This document shows positions 1 to 7,201 of a stretch of DNA of 25,476 bases, in pieces. Both the position numbers and the translations under genes were made by a program. How positions within the stretch are numbered: the first letter of the stretch is position 1; each line of letters begins with the position of its first letter. The notes beneath the pieces are model-generated. The model worked only from the letters and a program-made list of their open reading frames with translations. It had not been told where the DNA came from and ran no database searches. The DNA comes from Bacteroidales bacterium UBA5281 (GTDB taxonomy: Bacteria; Bacteroidota; Bacteroidia; Bacteroidales; Lentimicrobiaceae): positions 1 to 25,476 of the forward strand of contig DHSR01000045.1 in assembly GCA_002410555.1 (NCBI GenBank), given 5' to 3'.

Positions 1-42
1 GCAATCTGCAATCTGCAATCTGCTATCTGCAATCCGAAATCA
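1..42. repeat. Tandem heptamer repeat (GCAATCT)n
   Basis: Three exact GCAATCT units are followed by three degenerate ones (GCTATCT, GCAATCC, GAAATCA). The array runs up to and includes the stop codon (TGA on the minus strand, 40-42) of the sigma-54 regulator. It reaches the window edge, so it probably continues to the left. Its role is unknown; it may be a slipped-strand simple repeat at a gene end. Confidence 0.8.
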
Positions 43-1938
43 AATCCCATGCCTCTTAATCTTTTCGTATAGCGCATTTCGGCTAATGCCCAAGGCTTTT
101 GCCGTTTGGCTGATGTTATCAGAGAAAGCATTGAGTGCTTCACGAATGGCATCCTTTTCGGTGGCAGCCAGGCTGCGCACTGTATTGTTTGATGCATTTA
201 CAGCTTCGGTAAGCGGCAGCGGCGAACCAGAATGTGGTTCTGTTTCAAAGGAGAGGTCACCATCCAGATTTACAAATTTCTCAATAAAATTTTCCAGTTC
301 CCTGATGTTTCCCGGCCATTCATACTGAACGAGTTCGGTGTATAGAGGCTTACTGATTTCGGGTACCATTTTATCCAGCTTTATTGCTTTGAGGTTCAAG
401 AAGTATTGAATGAGGATTGGGATATCTTCCCTTCTTTCGCGCAATGCGGGAATATGAATAGGGATAACGCTCAGCCGGTAAAAAAGGTCGCTGCGGAAAT
501 TTCCCTTTGCAATTTCCTCTTTCAGGTTTTTATTGGTAGCCGCTACAATACGTACATCCACCGGAATCAGCTTGTTGCCACCTACGCGCGTTATAGCGCT
601 TTCCTGTAAGGCCCGAAGTAATTTTACCTGCATATCGAGTGGCATTTCACCAATTTCATCCAGAAAAAGTGTCCCGCCATGAGCCAATTCGAACTTGCCG
701 GGCCGGCCACCTTTCCCCGCTCCGGTAAATGAACCTTCTTCATAGCCAAACAGTTCGCTTTCAATCAAACCGGGAGAAATTGCTCCACAATTTAAGGCTA
801 CAAATCCATTGTCCATACGATTGCTTGCATTGTGAACTGCCTGGGCAACTACTTCCTTACCTGTACCGCTTTCGCCGGTAATTAAAATCGTAGATGGACT
901 GTTGGCTACTGCACGGGCATATTCAGTTACCCGCTTCATCTCATCGCTTTCGCCAATCAGGTCTTCAAAGGTATAACGGGCATTCATACCGGTATATTTA
1001 TTCACAATCCGATAAACCCGCTTCATTTCCCTGAAGCCCACCACCATGCCATCTATGTATCCATCATTAAGGGTGATGGGATAAACATTTATGCTAAAAG
1101 GCTCTTTTCCCCTGGAGGTAATCAGGCTTTGTTCTTCATCCAAAATTACCCGGTTATCCTTTACCGCATCAAACAACTTATTCCATTCCGGCAGCACTTC
1201 CGAAATATGTTTTCCGGGCAAATCCTCATTTTGAATCTTTAAGAGTTTATAGGCCATTTTGTTGGACGATCGTATAATGCCCCGTTCACTCATGGAAATT
1301 ACAGCAAAAAGCATAGAATCCATTACCTGGTTTACAAAGCGCACCGATTCCTTTAAGCGTTGTTCATTTAGCCGGTTTTGCAATTGGTTTTCGATAGCTA
1401 CTACGGCAGCTACCACCAGAGAAAGGGTGTGCGGATGCGCCAACTCATAGCTACCGGTAAGATTTATGGTTCCAACAATATTTCCATTTTCATCATGAAT
1501 GGGCGCTGCCGAGCAAGTCCATTTTTGATAAGCCGTAATGAAGTGCTCGGTTGCAGAAACCTGAATGGGCATATCTTCACTGATGGCGGTTCCCATAGCG
1601 TTGGTGCCCACATTTTTTTCATCCAGGAACGCACCAACCACCATATTAAGATCATTTGCTGCTTTCAGGGTGGTTTCGTCGCCCGTGATGCGTAGAATGC
1701 AGCCGTCTTTGCTGGTCAACAGCAAAATAAAACCCGATTCTTTTAAAAAATCATAAAGCAAATCAAGAAAAGGCCCGGCAACCTCTATCAGGTCCTGGTT
1801 ATCACGGAGTATAATTTCTTTTGCTTCACCACTCAATATACGCTGTGAAAAGCGCTGTTCGGGCTTAATGCCATATTTGCTGCTTCGTTCATGCGATTCA
1901 CGGATGATGTCCTCTTTCTTACGTTGCCTTCTTGCCAT
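40..1938 (-). CDS. Sigma-54-dependent Fis-family transcriptional activator (AcoR type)
   Basis: This cytoplasmic enhancer-binding protein of 632 aa would activate RNA polymerase carrying sigma-54. The N-terminal sensor (about 40-165) is a GAF-like domain of the AcoR type, with the typical WTCSAAPI stretch at 140-147. A PAS-like domain follows (about 200-310). The AAA+ core has Walker A GESGTGKE (355-362), a GSFTGA loop (402-407) in place of the usual GAFTGA, Walker B GTLFLDEIG (422-430), an arginine-finger segment FRSDLFYRLS (481-490) and WPGNIREL (541-548). A Fis-type helix-turn-helix closes the protein (608-632). Length and domain order are complete. It stands alone and is divergent from the lipoprotein and threonine aldolase genes. 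The absence of a receiver domain suggests a small-molecule signal rather than phosphorylation. The target and the ligand cannot be read from the sequence. Confidence 0.93.
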   Translation of the reverse strand: MARRQRKKEDIIRESHERSSKYGIKPEQRFSQRILSGEAKEIILRDNQDLIEVAGPFLDLLYDFLKESGFILLLTSKDGCILRITGDETTLKAANDLNMVVGAFLDEKNVGTNAMGTAISEDMPIQVSATEHFITAYQKWTCSAAPIHDENGNIVGTINLTGSYELAHPHTLSLVVAAVVAIENQLQNRLNEQRLKESVRFVNQVMDSMLFAVISMSERGIIRSSNKMAYKLLKIQNEDLPGKHISEVLPEWNKLFDAVKDNRVILDEEQSLITSRGKEPFSINVYPITLNDGYIDGMVVGFREMKRVYRIVNKYTGMNARYTFEDLIGESDEMKRVTEYARAVANSPSTILITGESGTGKEVVAQAVHNASNRMDNGFVALNCGAISPGLIESELFGYEEGSFTGAGKGGRPGKFELAHGGTLFLDEIGEMPLDMQVKLLRALQESAITRVGGNKLIPVDVRIVAATNKNLKEEIAKGNFRSDLFYRLSVIPIHIPALRERREDIPILIQYFLNLKAIKLDKMVPEISKPLYTELVQYEWPGNIRELENFIEKFVNLDGDLSFETEPHSGSPLPLTEAVNASNNTVRSLAATEKDAIREALNAFSDNISQTAKALGISRNALYEKIKRHGI

Positions 1939-2314
1939 TCTTATTTAGATTTCTGCAAAAATAGCAACAAAATACGGGATGGGTTAGTTCCATCTCCTTT
2001 CTCGTGCACCGTTTGGGGAAAATTACCTTCAGTTTATGAAATCAACCTGGAGCATAAACAGTAAAACCGCTTAATAGCTGAAATCAAAATATCCACTAAT
2101 AATAGGCAAAAGCCCATTTAAATTGTTAGTATTTCAAAGGAGAAAGCAACGCATCCGGCTGCGGATATCCTGGAAAGGGGAAACCGGATAATCCATTTTG
2201 CCGGTTTAAGGCTTTAAAAAAGTGCTTATCAGCAGGAAAATCAGCCCTTGAAAACTTTCTTCTGTCAAGATTAAATAAATTTAAACCTCTTAAAATCGAT
2301 AAAAAAAAGCCACC
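1939..2314. other. Intergenic region, 376 bp, divergent promoters
   Basis: It separates the minus-strand activator from the plus-strand lipoprotein. Besides the -7 box at 1956-1963 it contains a 7-bp inverted repeat, AAACCGG (2181-2187) and CCGGTTT (2201-2207), with a 13-nt loop. I see no convincing gene. A 66-codon minus-strand frame (2126-2326) has no recognisable features and overlaps the lipoprotein start. Confidence 0.5.
1956..1963 (-). promoter_or_regulatory. Putative -7 box for the sigma-54 activator gene
   Basis: TATTTTTG on the minus strand matches the Bacteroidota TAnnTTTG -7 element and would start transcription only about 10-12 nt before the ATG at 1938. I see no clear TTTG -33 element, so this is a motif match only. 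Confidence 0.35.
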
Positions 2315-2596
2315 ATGAAAAATCAAATCTCTACCCTGGCTGTGGTAGCCGTATTGTTACTGACTGCCTGCAATTCCAACTCAAGATCTAAATCCTGGAC
2401 GGCGGATCAGGAAAAACAATGGAAAACAGAATGTATCCAAATGCTTGTTGATAAAGGTGTAACGGATGCCGTAGCAGAAGATCATTGCGATTGCATGTAT
2501 CATAAAACGTCAGATGCATACACTCCCACAGAAGCCGCAGCACTAACCATTGAACAGGAACGGGAATTATGGCGTGAATGCGATTATTCATGGTAA
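2315..2596 (+). CDS. Small lipoprotein of unknown function
   Basis: The product is 93 aa with a lipoprotein signal peptide: MKN, a hydrophobic stretch, and the lipobox LTAC with the acylated Cys at about residue 19. The mature part is small and hydrophilic with four Cys. These include a CDC pair (DHCDCMYHKT) in an arrangement I associate with a common but uncharacterised Bacteroidota lipoprotein group, in which a charged WT(A/E)DQEK start is followed by a CxC pair and a Tyr-Thr-Pro-rich helix. It is probably a periplasmic or outer-membrane-anchored protein. It precedes threonine aldolase by 105 nt, but that gene has its own promoter, so a shared function is not implied. No enzymatic motif is visible. 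Confidence 0.8.
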   Translation: MKNQISTLAVVAVLLLTACNSNSRSKSWTADQEKQWKTECIQMLVDKGVTDAVAEDHCDCMYHKTSDAYTPTEAAALTIEQERELWRECDYSW

Positions 2597-2655
2597 AACA
2601 TAACATTTATTTTTCGTGATGTGACTACCTGTTGAAAGGATGGAAGAAGATGAGT

Positions 2656-2687
2656 TTTGAATCCATAACTCTCTTTTGCTACTTTTG
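2656..2687 (+). promoter_or_regulatory. Promoter of the threonine aldolase gene
   Basis: TTTG (2656-2659), a 20-nt spacer and TACTTTTG (2680-2687) fit the Bacteroidota sigma-ABfr consensus TTTG-N19-21-TAnnTTTG very well. The predicted transcription start lies about 6-8 nt before the ATG at 2702, so the leader would be extremely short. Confidence 0.65.
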
Positions 2688-2701
2688 CATCAAAAATAGT
2701 T

Positions 2702-3730
2702 ATGAAAATAGATCTCCGCAGCGATACGGTTACCCGACCAACGCCGGCTATGATGCAAGCCATGTTTCTGGCTAAGGTTGGCGATGATGTATTTGAAGAA
2801 GACCCCACCATCAATGAGCTGGAAGTAAAGACGGCCACGCTGTTCGGCATGGAGGCAGGGCTTTTTTGTCCTTCCGGTACCATGACCAACCAGATAGCCG
2901 TAAACGTGCATACCCGTCCGGGTGATGAGGTGATTCTGCACAAACTTTCACACCTTTATTATTATGAAGGTGGCGGCATGATGCGCAATTCAGGCGTTTC
3001 GGTATGTTTGCTCGAAGGTGAACGCGGCATGATTACCGCTGAGGATGTGGAAAATCACATCAATCCCGCTGATGATGTGCACCGTCCACTGACTACTATG
3101 GTGGCTGTGGAAAATACCATGAATAAAGGCGGAGGTGCAGTATATGACTTCAATGAATTGTTAAAAATTGGAGAAGTAGCCCGAAAACACAGCCTGGCTT
3201 ACCATATGGATGGAGCCAGAATTTTTAATGCACTGGCGGTAACCGAACAAAATGCCACAGATTATGGGAAGTTGTTTGACAGTATCTCCGTGTGTTTCTC
3301 TAAGGGTTTAGGTGCACCTGTGGGTTCGGTTCTGCTGGGATCAAAAGATTTTATCTATAAGGCACGCCGCATCCGTAAGGTATTTGGAGGAGGCATGCGG
3401 CAGGCAGGCTATCTGGCCGCTGCTGCGATTTATGCCCTCGATCATAACCTGGAGCGATTAAATGAAGATCATCGCAAGGCTAAAGTTTTAGCAGCATTCC
3501 TTTCTGAATTAAATTGGGTAGATGAGGTATTGCCTGTGGACACAAACATTCTGATCTTTAAAACACGCCCGGGTCTGGCGGCTGCTGATGTGGTTAAGAA
3601 ACTCGCCTCCGCAGGATTATTGTGTATGGATTTCGACAAGCAGTCCATTCGTATGGTTACCCACCTTGATTTTACCGATGAAATGCTTGAGGAGACATTA
3701 CGTATTTTAAGAGAGAGCAGATCTTACTAA
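2702..3730 (+). CDS. ltaE: Low-specificity L-threonine aldolase
   Basis: This PLP-dependent fold-type I enzyme of 342 aa cleaves L-threonine or L-allo-threonine to glycine and acetaldehyde in the cytoplasm. It starts with the family signature DLRSDTVTRPTPAM. GDDVFEEDPTINELE follows, where the family contacts the substrate and cofactor. HMDGARIFNA (about 163-172) holds the Asp that pairs with the pyridine nitrogen, and SKGLGAPVGS carries the Schiff-base lysine, Lys-201. Length is normal and the C-terminal domain is complete. The start is supported by an excellent promoter immediately upstream. The gene appears monocistronic: downstream lies 439 bp of non-coding DNA. It may contribute to glycine supply or threonine catabolism. 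Confidence 0.95.
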   Translation: MKIDLRSDTVTRPTPAMMQAMFLAKVGDDVFEEDPTINELEVKTATLFGMEAGLFCPSGTMTNQIAVNVHTRPGDEVILHKLSHLYYYEGGGMMRNSGVSVCLLEGERGMITAEDVENHINPADDVHRPLTTMVAVENTMNKGGGAVYDFNELLKIGEVARKHSLAYHMDGARIFNALAVTEQNATDYGKLFDSISVCFSKGLGAPVGSVLLGSKDFIYKARRIRKVFGGGMRQAGYLAAAAIYALDHNLERLNEDHRKAKVLAAFLSELNWVDEVLPVDTNILIFKTRPGLAAADVVKKLASAGLLCMDFDKQSIRMVTHLDFTDEMLEETLRILRESRSY

Positions 3731-3760
3731 ATATCAAGCTTTTACTTTATAATACAATAT

Positions 3761-3818
3761 TGCCTGGAAGGTTCACCCCCAATTCATAGGGGGAGTTAGA
3801 GGGGGTAAAAGGGGGGAG
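3761..3818 (+). repeat. G-rich intergenic repeat, copy A
   Basis: It begins TGCCTGGAAGGTTC and contains GGGGGAGTTAGAGGGGG followed by TAAAAGGGGGG. It is about 80% identical to copy B at 3920-3976. CCCCC (3776-3780) can pair with the GGGGG at about 3789-3793, so each copy may fold. Confidence 0.7.
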
Positions 3819-3855
3819 TTGAAGGAGGTAGAAAACAGCATTAATGCACTTACCC

Positions 3856-3889
3856 TCCACAGCCTCCCTATGATGCGGGAGGCTGTGGA
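3856..3889. repeat. Perfect 13-bp inverted repeat (hairpin)
   Basis: TCCACAGCCTCCC (3856-3868) and GGGAGGCTGTGGA (3877-3889) form a perfect GC-rich stem with an 8-nt loop. No T-run follows directly, so it is not a classical intrinsic terminator. It could be a REP-like palindrome, an RNA-stabilising hairpin or part of a small mobile repeat, because the two G-rich repeat copies bracket it. Confidence 0.8.
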
Positions 3890-3919
3890 TCGTAATAAAT
3901 ATCAATTTTTATAAAATTA

Positions 3920-3976
3920 TGCCTGAAAGGTTCCCTCTATTCATTGGGGGAGTTAGAGGGGTAAAAGAGGGAATAG
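3920..3976 (+). repeat. G-rich intergenic repeat, copy B
   Basis: The second copy of the repeat at 3761-3818 starts TGCCTGAAAGGTTC and shares GGGGGAGTTAGAGGGG and TAAAAG with it. Small indels and substitutions separate the two. Confidence 0.7.
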
Positions 3977-4169
3977 AGTGATATTGGACTACTATTTTAA
4001 CTTGTTTAATTCCTGATTTTATCAATATCATCTATCCCAACCAGAGAAGCAATGATACAAAGACGCGCAGTGAATTATAAACTGAAAAAACATTTCCCTG
4101 GACAGTCCTTTAAAGTGTAAACAATTGTCCTGACTGGAACGTTTACCCCAGGTAACCAATCCAATTACC

Positions 4170-5780
4170 ATGCGTCTGCTTTTACTTTTGCTTTTTTCGG
4201 CCCTGATTTTTAATTCTAATGCTCAACCCTGGAAAGTTTATCCATATCAACCCGAGGGAAGTCTGGTAGGCTTTCCCGAAGATGAAGGCTTTCATCCCGA
4301 AGAACCTGTGGAGTGGTGGTACATAAATGGTACTCTTACCGGAGAAACTACCGGCAAGGATTATTCTTTCATGATTTCCTACTTTCATGTGCCGATGTTC
4401 GGTTTCGATGGGTTTCGGATTTTTAACCTTGCAGATGAAACCACCGGTGAATTTTTCCCGGAAACCCTCCCCTGTTTTTATCCCACTCTATCAGAAGATC
4501 ACCTTAATATTCAGGCTGCATTGTATGGAGGCAATAACGAAAGCTGGACTACCCTTCTTAATGATGACGGGGAGTTGATCCCATTTGAGTATGTGCTATC
4601 TGCCATGTCAGAATCGGGGAGCCTTCTGCTGAATCTGGCAAGTATGAAAAGTCCACTCTTAATTGCCGATACCGGATATTGCCATCAGGGAGGAAGCAGC
4701 TATTCCTATTATTACTCGCTTACCCAAATTCTGGCAAATGGCTCCCTTACCCTTAATGGCATAACAGAAAATGTTAACGGAACGTGCTGGATAGACCATC
4801 AGTACGGAAATTTCAATCCGAGTACAGCGGAGCAATATGAATGGTTTTCGCTACAGCTATCTAATGGGATGGACCTTAACATTTACAATTTATTTACAAT
4901 AGACAATACCATTCCCGACAATTCGGATTACCGGCATTTTAGTGCATGGGTAAATGATAGCAGCTCATTTTCAGCATCCAGTTTCACACTGGATCGTACC
5001 CAATATGTATTTATGGAAGATTCCCTAAGATGCTATGGCAAACAATTTCATTTTGTCTATGATAGTATTGACTTGACTTTGACTACCATACACGATAATC
5101 AGGAGGTATTTTTACCTTTCCGTTTCTATGAAGGACTGATGACTGTAGAAGGAATGGTTGGCAATACTCCGGTGAGCGGTTCAGGCTTTGCAGAGCTTTT
5201 GCATTCTTACGAACATCCATTGATTCAACTGATAAATCCAGTTCCGAATGTAACCCGAAACGATCAAACCACCATTACCTGGCAACTGCTCAATCCGGAC
5301 GAAGGTCGTCCGGTAAGTTATGATATCTGGATCAGTATGAATGACAGCTCTAATTATAATGCTATGGTTCAAGGGATTACCGATACCACCTGGATATGGA
5401 ATCACACCGGTATTGAAGCCGGAAGTCCATTTTATCTTAAGATTAACGGTTATTCCGTTGATACAACTTTGAAAGGTTATGCTTATTCCGGTCAACCATT
5501 ATTTGTACACAACGAATTACTGTCTAAACAGGAAAATCACAACAAAATGACCCTTTATCCTGTTCCTGCCAGCAAGTTTCTGAATGTACGACTTGGACAG
5601 ACAGTCAATAAAGCCGATATAAACATCTATAACATCTCAGGTAAACACATGCTTAATATTCAATCCTTTTCAGGCAACCATCTTCAACTTCCTTTAAATA
5701 CCCTGGACGCAGGAACATATTTCCTGATGATTGACAACGGCAGACAAATAATGACAGAACGTTTTACCGTACTTCGATAG
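4170..5780 (+). CDS. Secreted lipocalin-like (CrtC/AttH-type) protein with T9SS sorting domain
   Basis: The 536-aa product is exported through the inner membrane by an N-terminal signal peptide (hydrophobic 2-14, cleavage near NAQ at about 19). The next part (about 35-340) carries the start of the CrtC/AttH-like lipocalin fold, with EEPVEWWYINGTLTG (44-58) and later a WIDHQYGNF motif typical of this 'predicted secreted hydrolase' group. A fibronectin-III-like beta domain follows (about 345-445). The last 75 residues (from LYPVPASKFLNV) are a T9SS type A sorting domain ending in a short basic tail. The protein should therefore be released or surface-anchored by the type IX system, whose plug protein is encoded at 11101-12459. 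Substrate and activity are unknown; the link to carotenoid hydratase is one of fold only. Confidence 0.85.
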   Translation: MRLLLLLLFSALIFNSNAQPWKVYPYQPEGSLVGFPEDEGFHPEEPVEWWYINGTLTGETTGKDYSFMISYFHVPMFGFDGFRIFNLADETTGEFFPETLPCFYPTLSEDHLNIQAALYGGNNESWTTLLNDDGELIPFEYVLSAMSESGSLLLNLASMKSPLLIADTGYCHQGGSSYSYYYSLTQILANGSLTLNGITENVNGTCWIDHQYGNFNPSTAEQYEWFSLQLSNGMDLNIYNLFTIDNTIPDNSDYRHFSAWVNDSSSFSASSFTLDRTQYVFMEDSLRCYGKQFHFVYDSIDLTLTTIHDNQEVFLPFRFYEGLMTVEGMVGNTPVSGSGFAELLHSYEHPLIQLINPVPNVTRNDQTTITWQLLNPDEGRPVSYDIWISMNDSSNYNAMVQGITDTTWIWNHTGIEAGSPFYLKINGYSVDTTLKGYAYSGQPLFVHNELLSKQENHNKMTLYPVPASKFLNVRLGQTVNKADINIYNISGKHMLNIQSFSGNHLQLPLNTLDAGTYFLMIDNGRQIMTERFTVLR

Positions 5781-5927
5781 CTTAGTTGCTTATCTGACAA
5801 GAAATATGCTCTTTTTAGATCTGGGATGCGCGTTAAATTCTAATGATTTAGAAATTCAAAACGCTGGCATTGGGGTAATTTTCTTATTTTTACCGGTTAC
5901 ATAGGACTTCAATACCTATTTATATAC

Positions 5928-7199
5928 ATGCGAACGGTTGTAAACCTTTTGGTATTTGGGCTTGCATTTGCCACTCTTTCCTGTCAGCAATCCACTGATA
6001 AAGTGAGTTCTGTGCCCAAAAGCCCTGATGCCCAACCCAATATTGTCCTTCCCGAACGCAGGCTGAATCAGTCTGCAAAAACTGATTCTCCAGATTTCCA
6101 TGAAGATTCTCGAAAAAAATTTAAAGCTAAGGCCACCGGCAAAAATAAACACCTCTTTAAATCTGCTGATACCGCGGAAACAAGGAATATCCCTCACAGA
6201 AAAACCAGCTTTATAGACCTGCTTCCAGTTTCCCGCAAAATTAGGCTCTTACCAGGTGAAGCACTTAAGATTCCTTCTGCCAGAAACGACGACCAGCAAC
6301 TTTCCTTTAGTTACATTCGTGCAGAACGACGTATCTGGCTACAATTCGACAACGATATATTTTGTAATACTGACAGATACTATACCAATGGTATTGTAGT
6401 TGGGTTATCATTTCCCGCTTTAAGCACTCTTGTTATCAACAAGCTAATGCCGGCAGGGCCGGCAAATGGCATAATGGCTTCATCTATTTTCTTGCATCAT
6501 AGCATGTTCACACCGTATACGACCAAGAATCCTCCGCAATTGCGCAATGACAGGCCTTACGCATCTACACTATTTTTAAATTACTCACAATCGGCTGTTA
6601 ATGCCATTGCATCCAATAAAATCATTTCATCCATTAAAGTTGGTGTTATTGGTGCTGCTGCGCTGGGACAATTGCTTCAGAAGTCGGTTCATACTACTCT
6701 GCCGGGCAACGATGCTCCATTGGGCTGGGAAACTCAGATTCGTAATGATCTGGTGTTGGATTACAGCATCAACTACAGCCATCGGTTTTTAAACCAGCCC
6801 TTTGTTGAAATTTATGGGGGCACTGAGGTAAGTCTGGGAACATTATATACTCAGGCATCTGGCCGTTTTGACATGCAACTTGGAAAGCACAATCACGCTG
6901 TAAGGCAGCAATTGATTAATATGCCTGCCCGTCAGGAATGGAGGTATGGAACGAATGTCGGCCTGTCGCTTCATATAATAGGATATGATGCCACACTTCA
7001 GGGCGGAATATTTAACCATGATAATGTGTTTACCCTGAAACCAAATGAGATACAACGTATTGTTCCGCAAGCTTACGTGGGTCTGTTTACAGGATATGGC
7101 GCTTTTCAGATTAACCTTACTCAGCATTACCTCGGCAGAGAGTTTAAAGGAGGACGGCATCATTTTTGGGGGAGTATTGGTGTGCAATACATATATTAG
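5928..7199 (+). CDS. LpxR-family lipid A 3'-O-deacylase (DUF2219) with lipobox and long N-terminal extension
   Basis: LpxR enzymes are outer-membrane beta-barrels that remove the 3'-acyloxyacyl group of lipid A. The family core begins near residue 130 and shows FDNDIF (Asn-142, Asp-143), TDRYYTNGIVVG (148-159) and NDRPYAS, which cover the conserved active-site and calcium-binding region of the family. The C-terminal half has alternating barrel strands and ends in YIY, an aromatic-ended last strand. The N-terminus is unusual: MRTVV...FATLSC looks like a lipoprotein signal (Cys at 19). About 110 hydrophilic residues with no recognised domain then come before the barrel. The family is normally about 300 aa with a plain signal peptide, so 423 aa is long. 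A CapA-like gene follows 2 nt later and is probably cotranscribed. Confidence 0.82.
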   Translation: MRTVVNLLVFGLAFATLSCQQSTDKVSSVPKSPDAQPNIVLPERRLNQSAKTDSPDFHEDSRKKFKAKATGKNKHLFKSADTAETRNIPHRKTSFIDLLPVSRKIRLLPGEALKIPSARNDDQQLSFSYIRAERRIWLQFDNDIFCNTDRYYTNGIVVGLSFPALSTLVINKLMPAGPANGIMASSIFLHHSMFTPYTTKNPPQLRNDRPYASTLFLNYSQSAVNAIASNKIISSIKVGVIGAAALGQLLQKSVHTTLPGNDAPLGWETQIRNDLVLDYSINYSHRFLNQPFVEIYGGTEVSLGTLYTQASGRFDMQLGKHNHAVRQQLINMPARQEWRYGTNVGLSLHIIGYDATLQGGIFNHDNVFTLKPNEIQRIVPQAYVGLFTGYGAFQINLTQHYLGREFKGGRHHFWGSIGVQYIY

Positions 7200-7201
7200 C
7201 T

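Larger units (their letters stand above)
3731..4169. other. Intergenic region, 439 bp, repeat-bearing
   Basis: There is no gene here. It holds two related G-rich direct repeats and a perfect hairpin between them, each listed separately. The rest is AT-rich. A terminator for threonine aldolase is not obvious before the hairpin. Confidence 0.6.

Noticed and set aside
1..42. CRISPR-like array at the left edge
   Set aside because: The units are 7 bp and directly adjacent with no spacers.
2126..2326. 66-codon open frame on the minus strand upstream of the lipoprotein gene
   Set aside because: It has no family features or promoter and overlaps the start of the better supported lipoprotein gene.
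3856..3889. Hairpin as the terminator of threonine aldolase
   Set aside because: It lies 126 nt after the stop and has no adjacent T-run.
7166..7201. Longer start for the CapA-like protein inside the LpxR-family gene
   Set aside because: The extra 12 residues would precede and disrupt the normal signal peptide and require overlap with the upstream gene.
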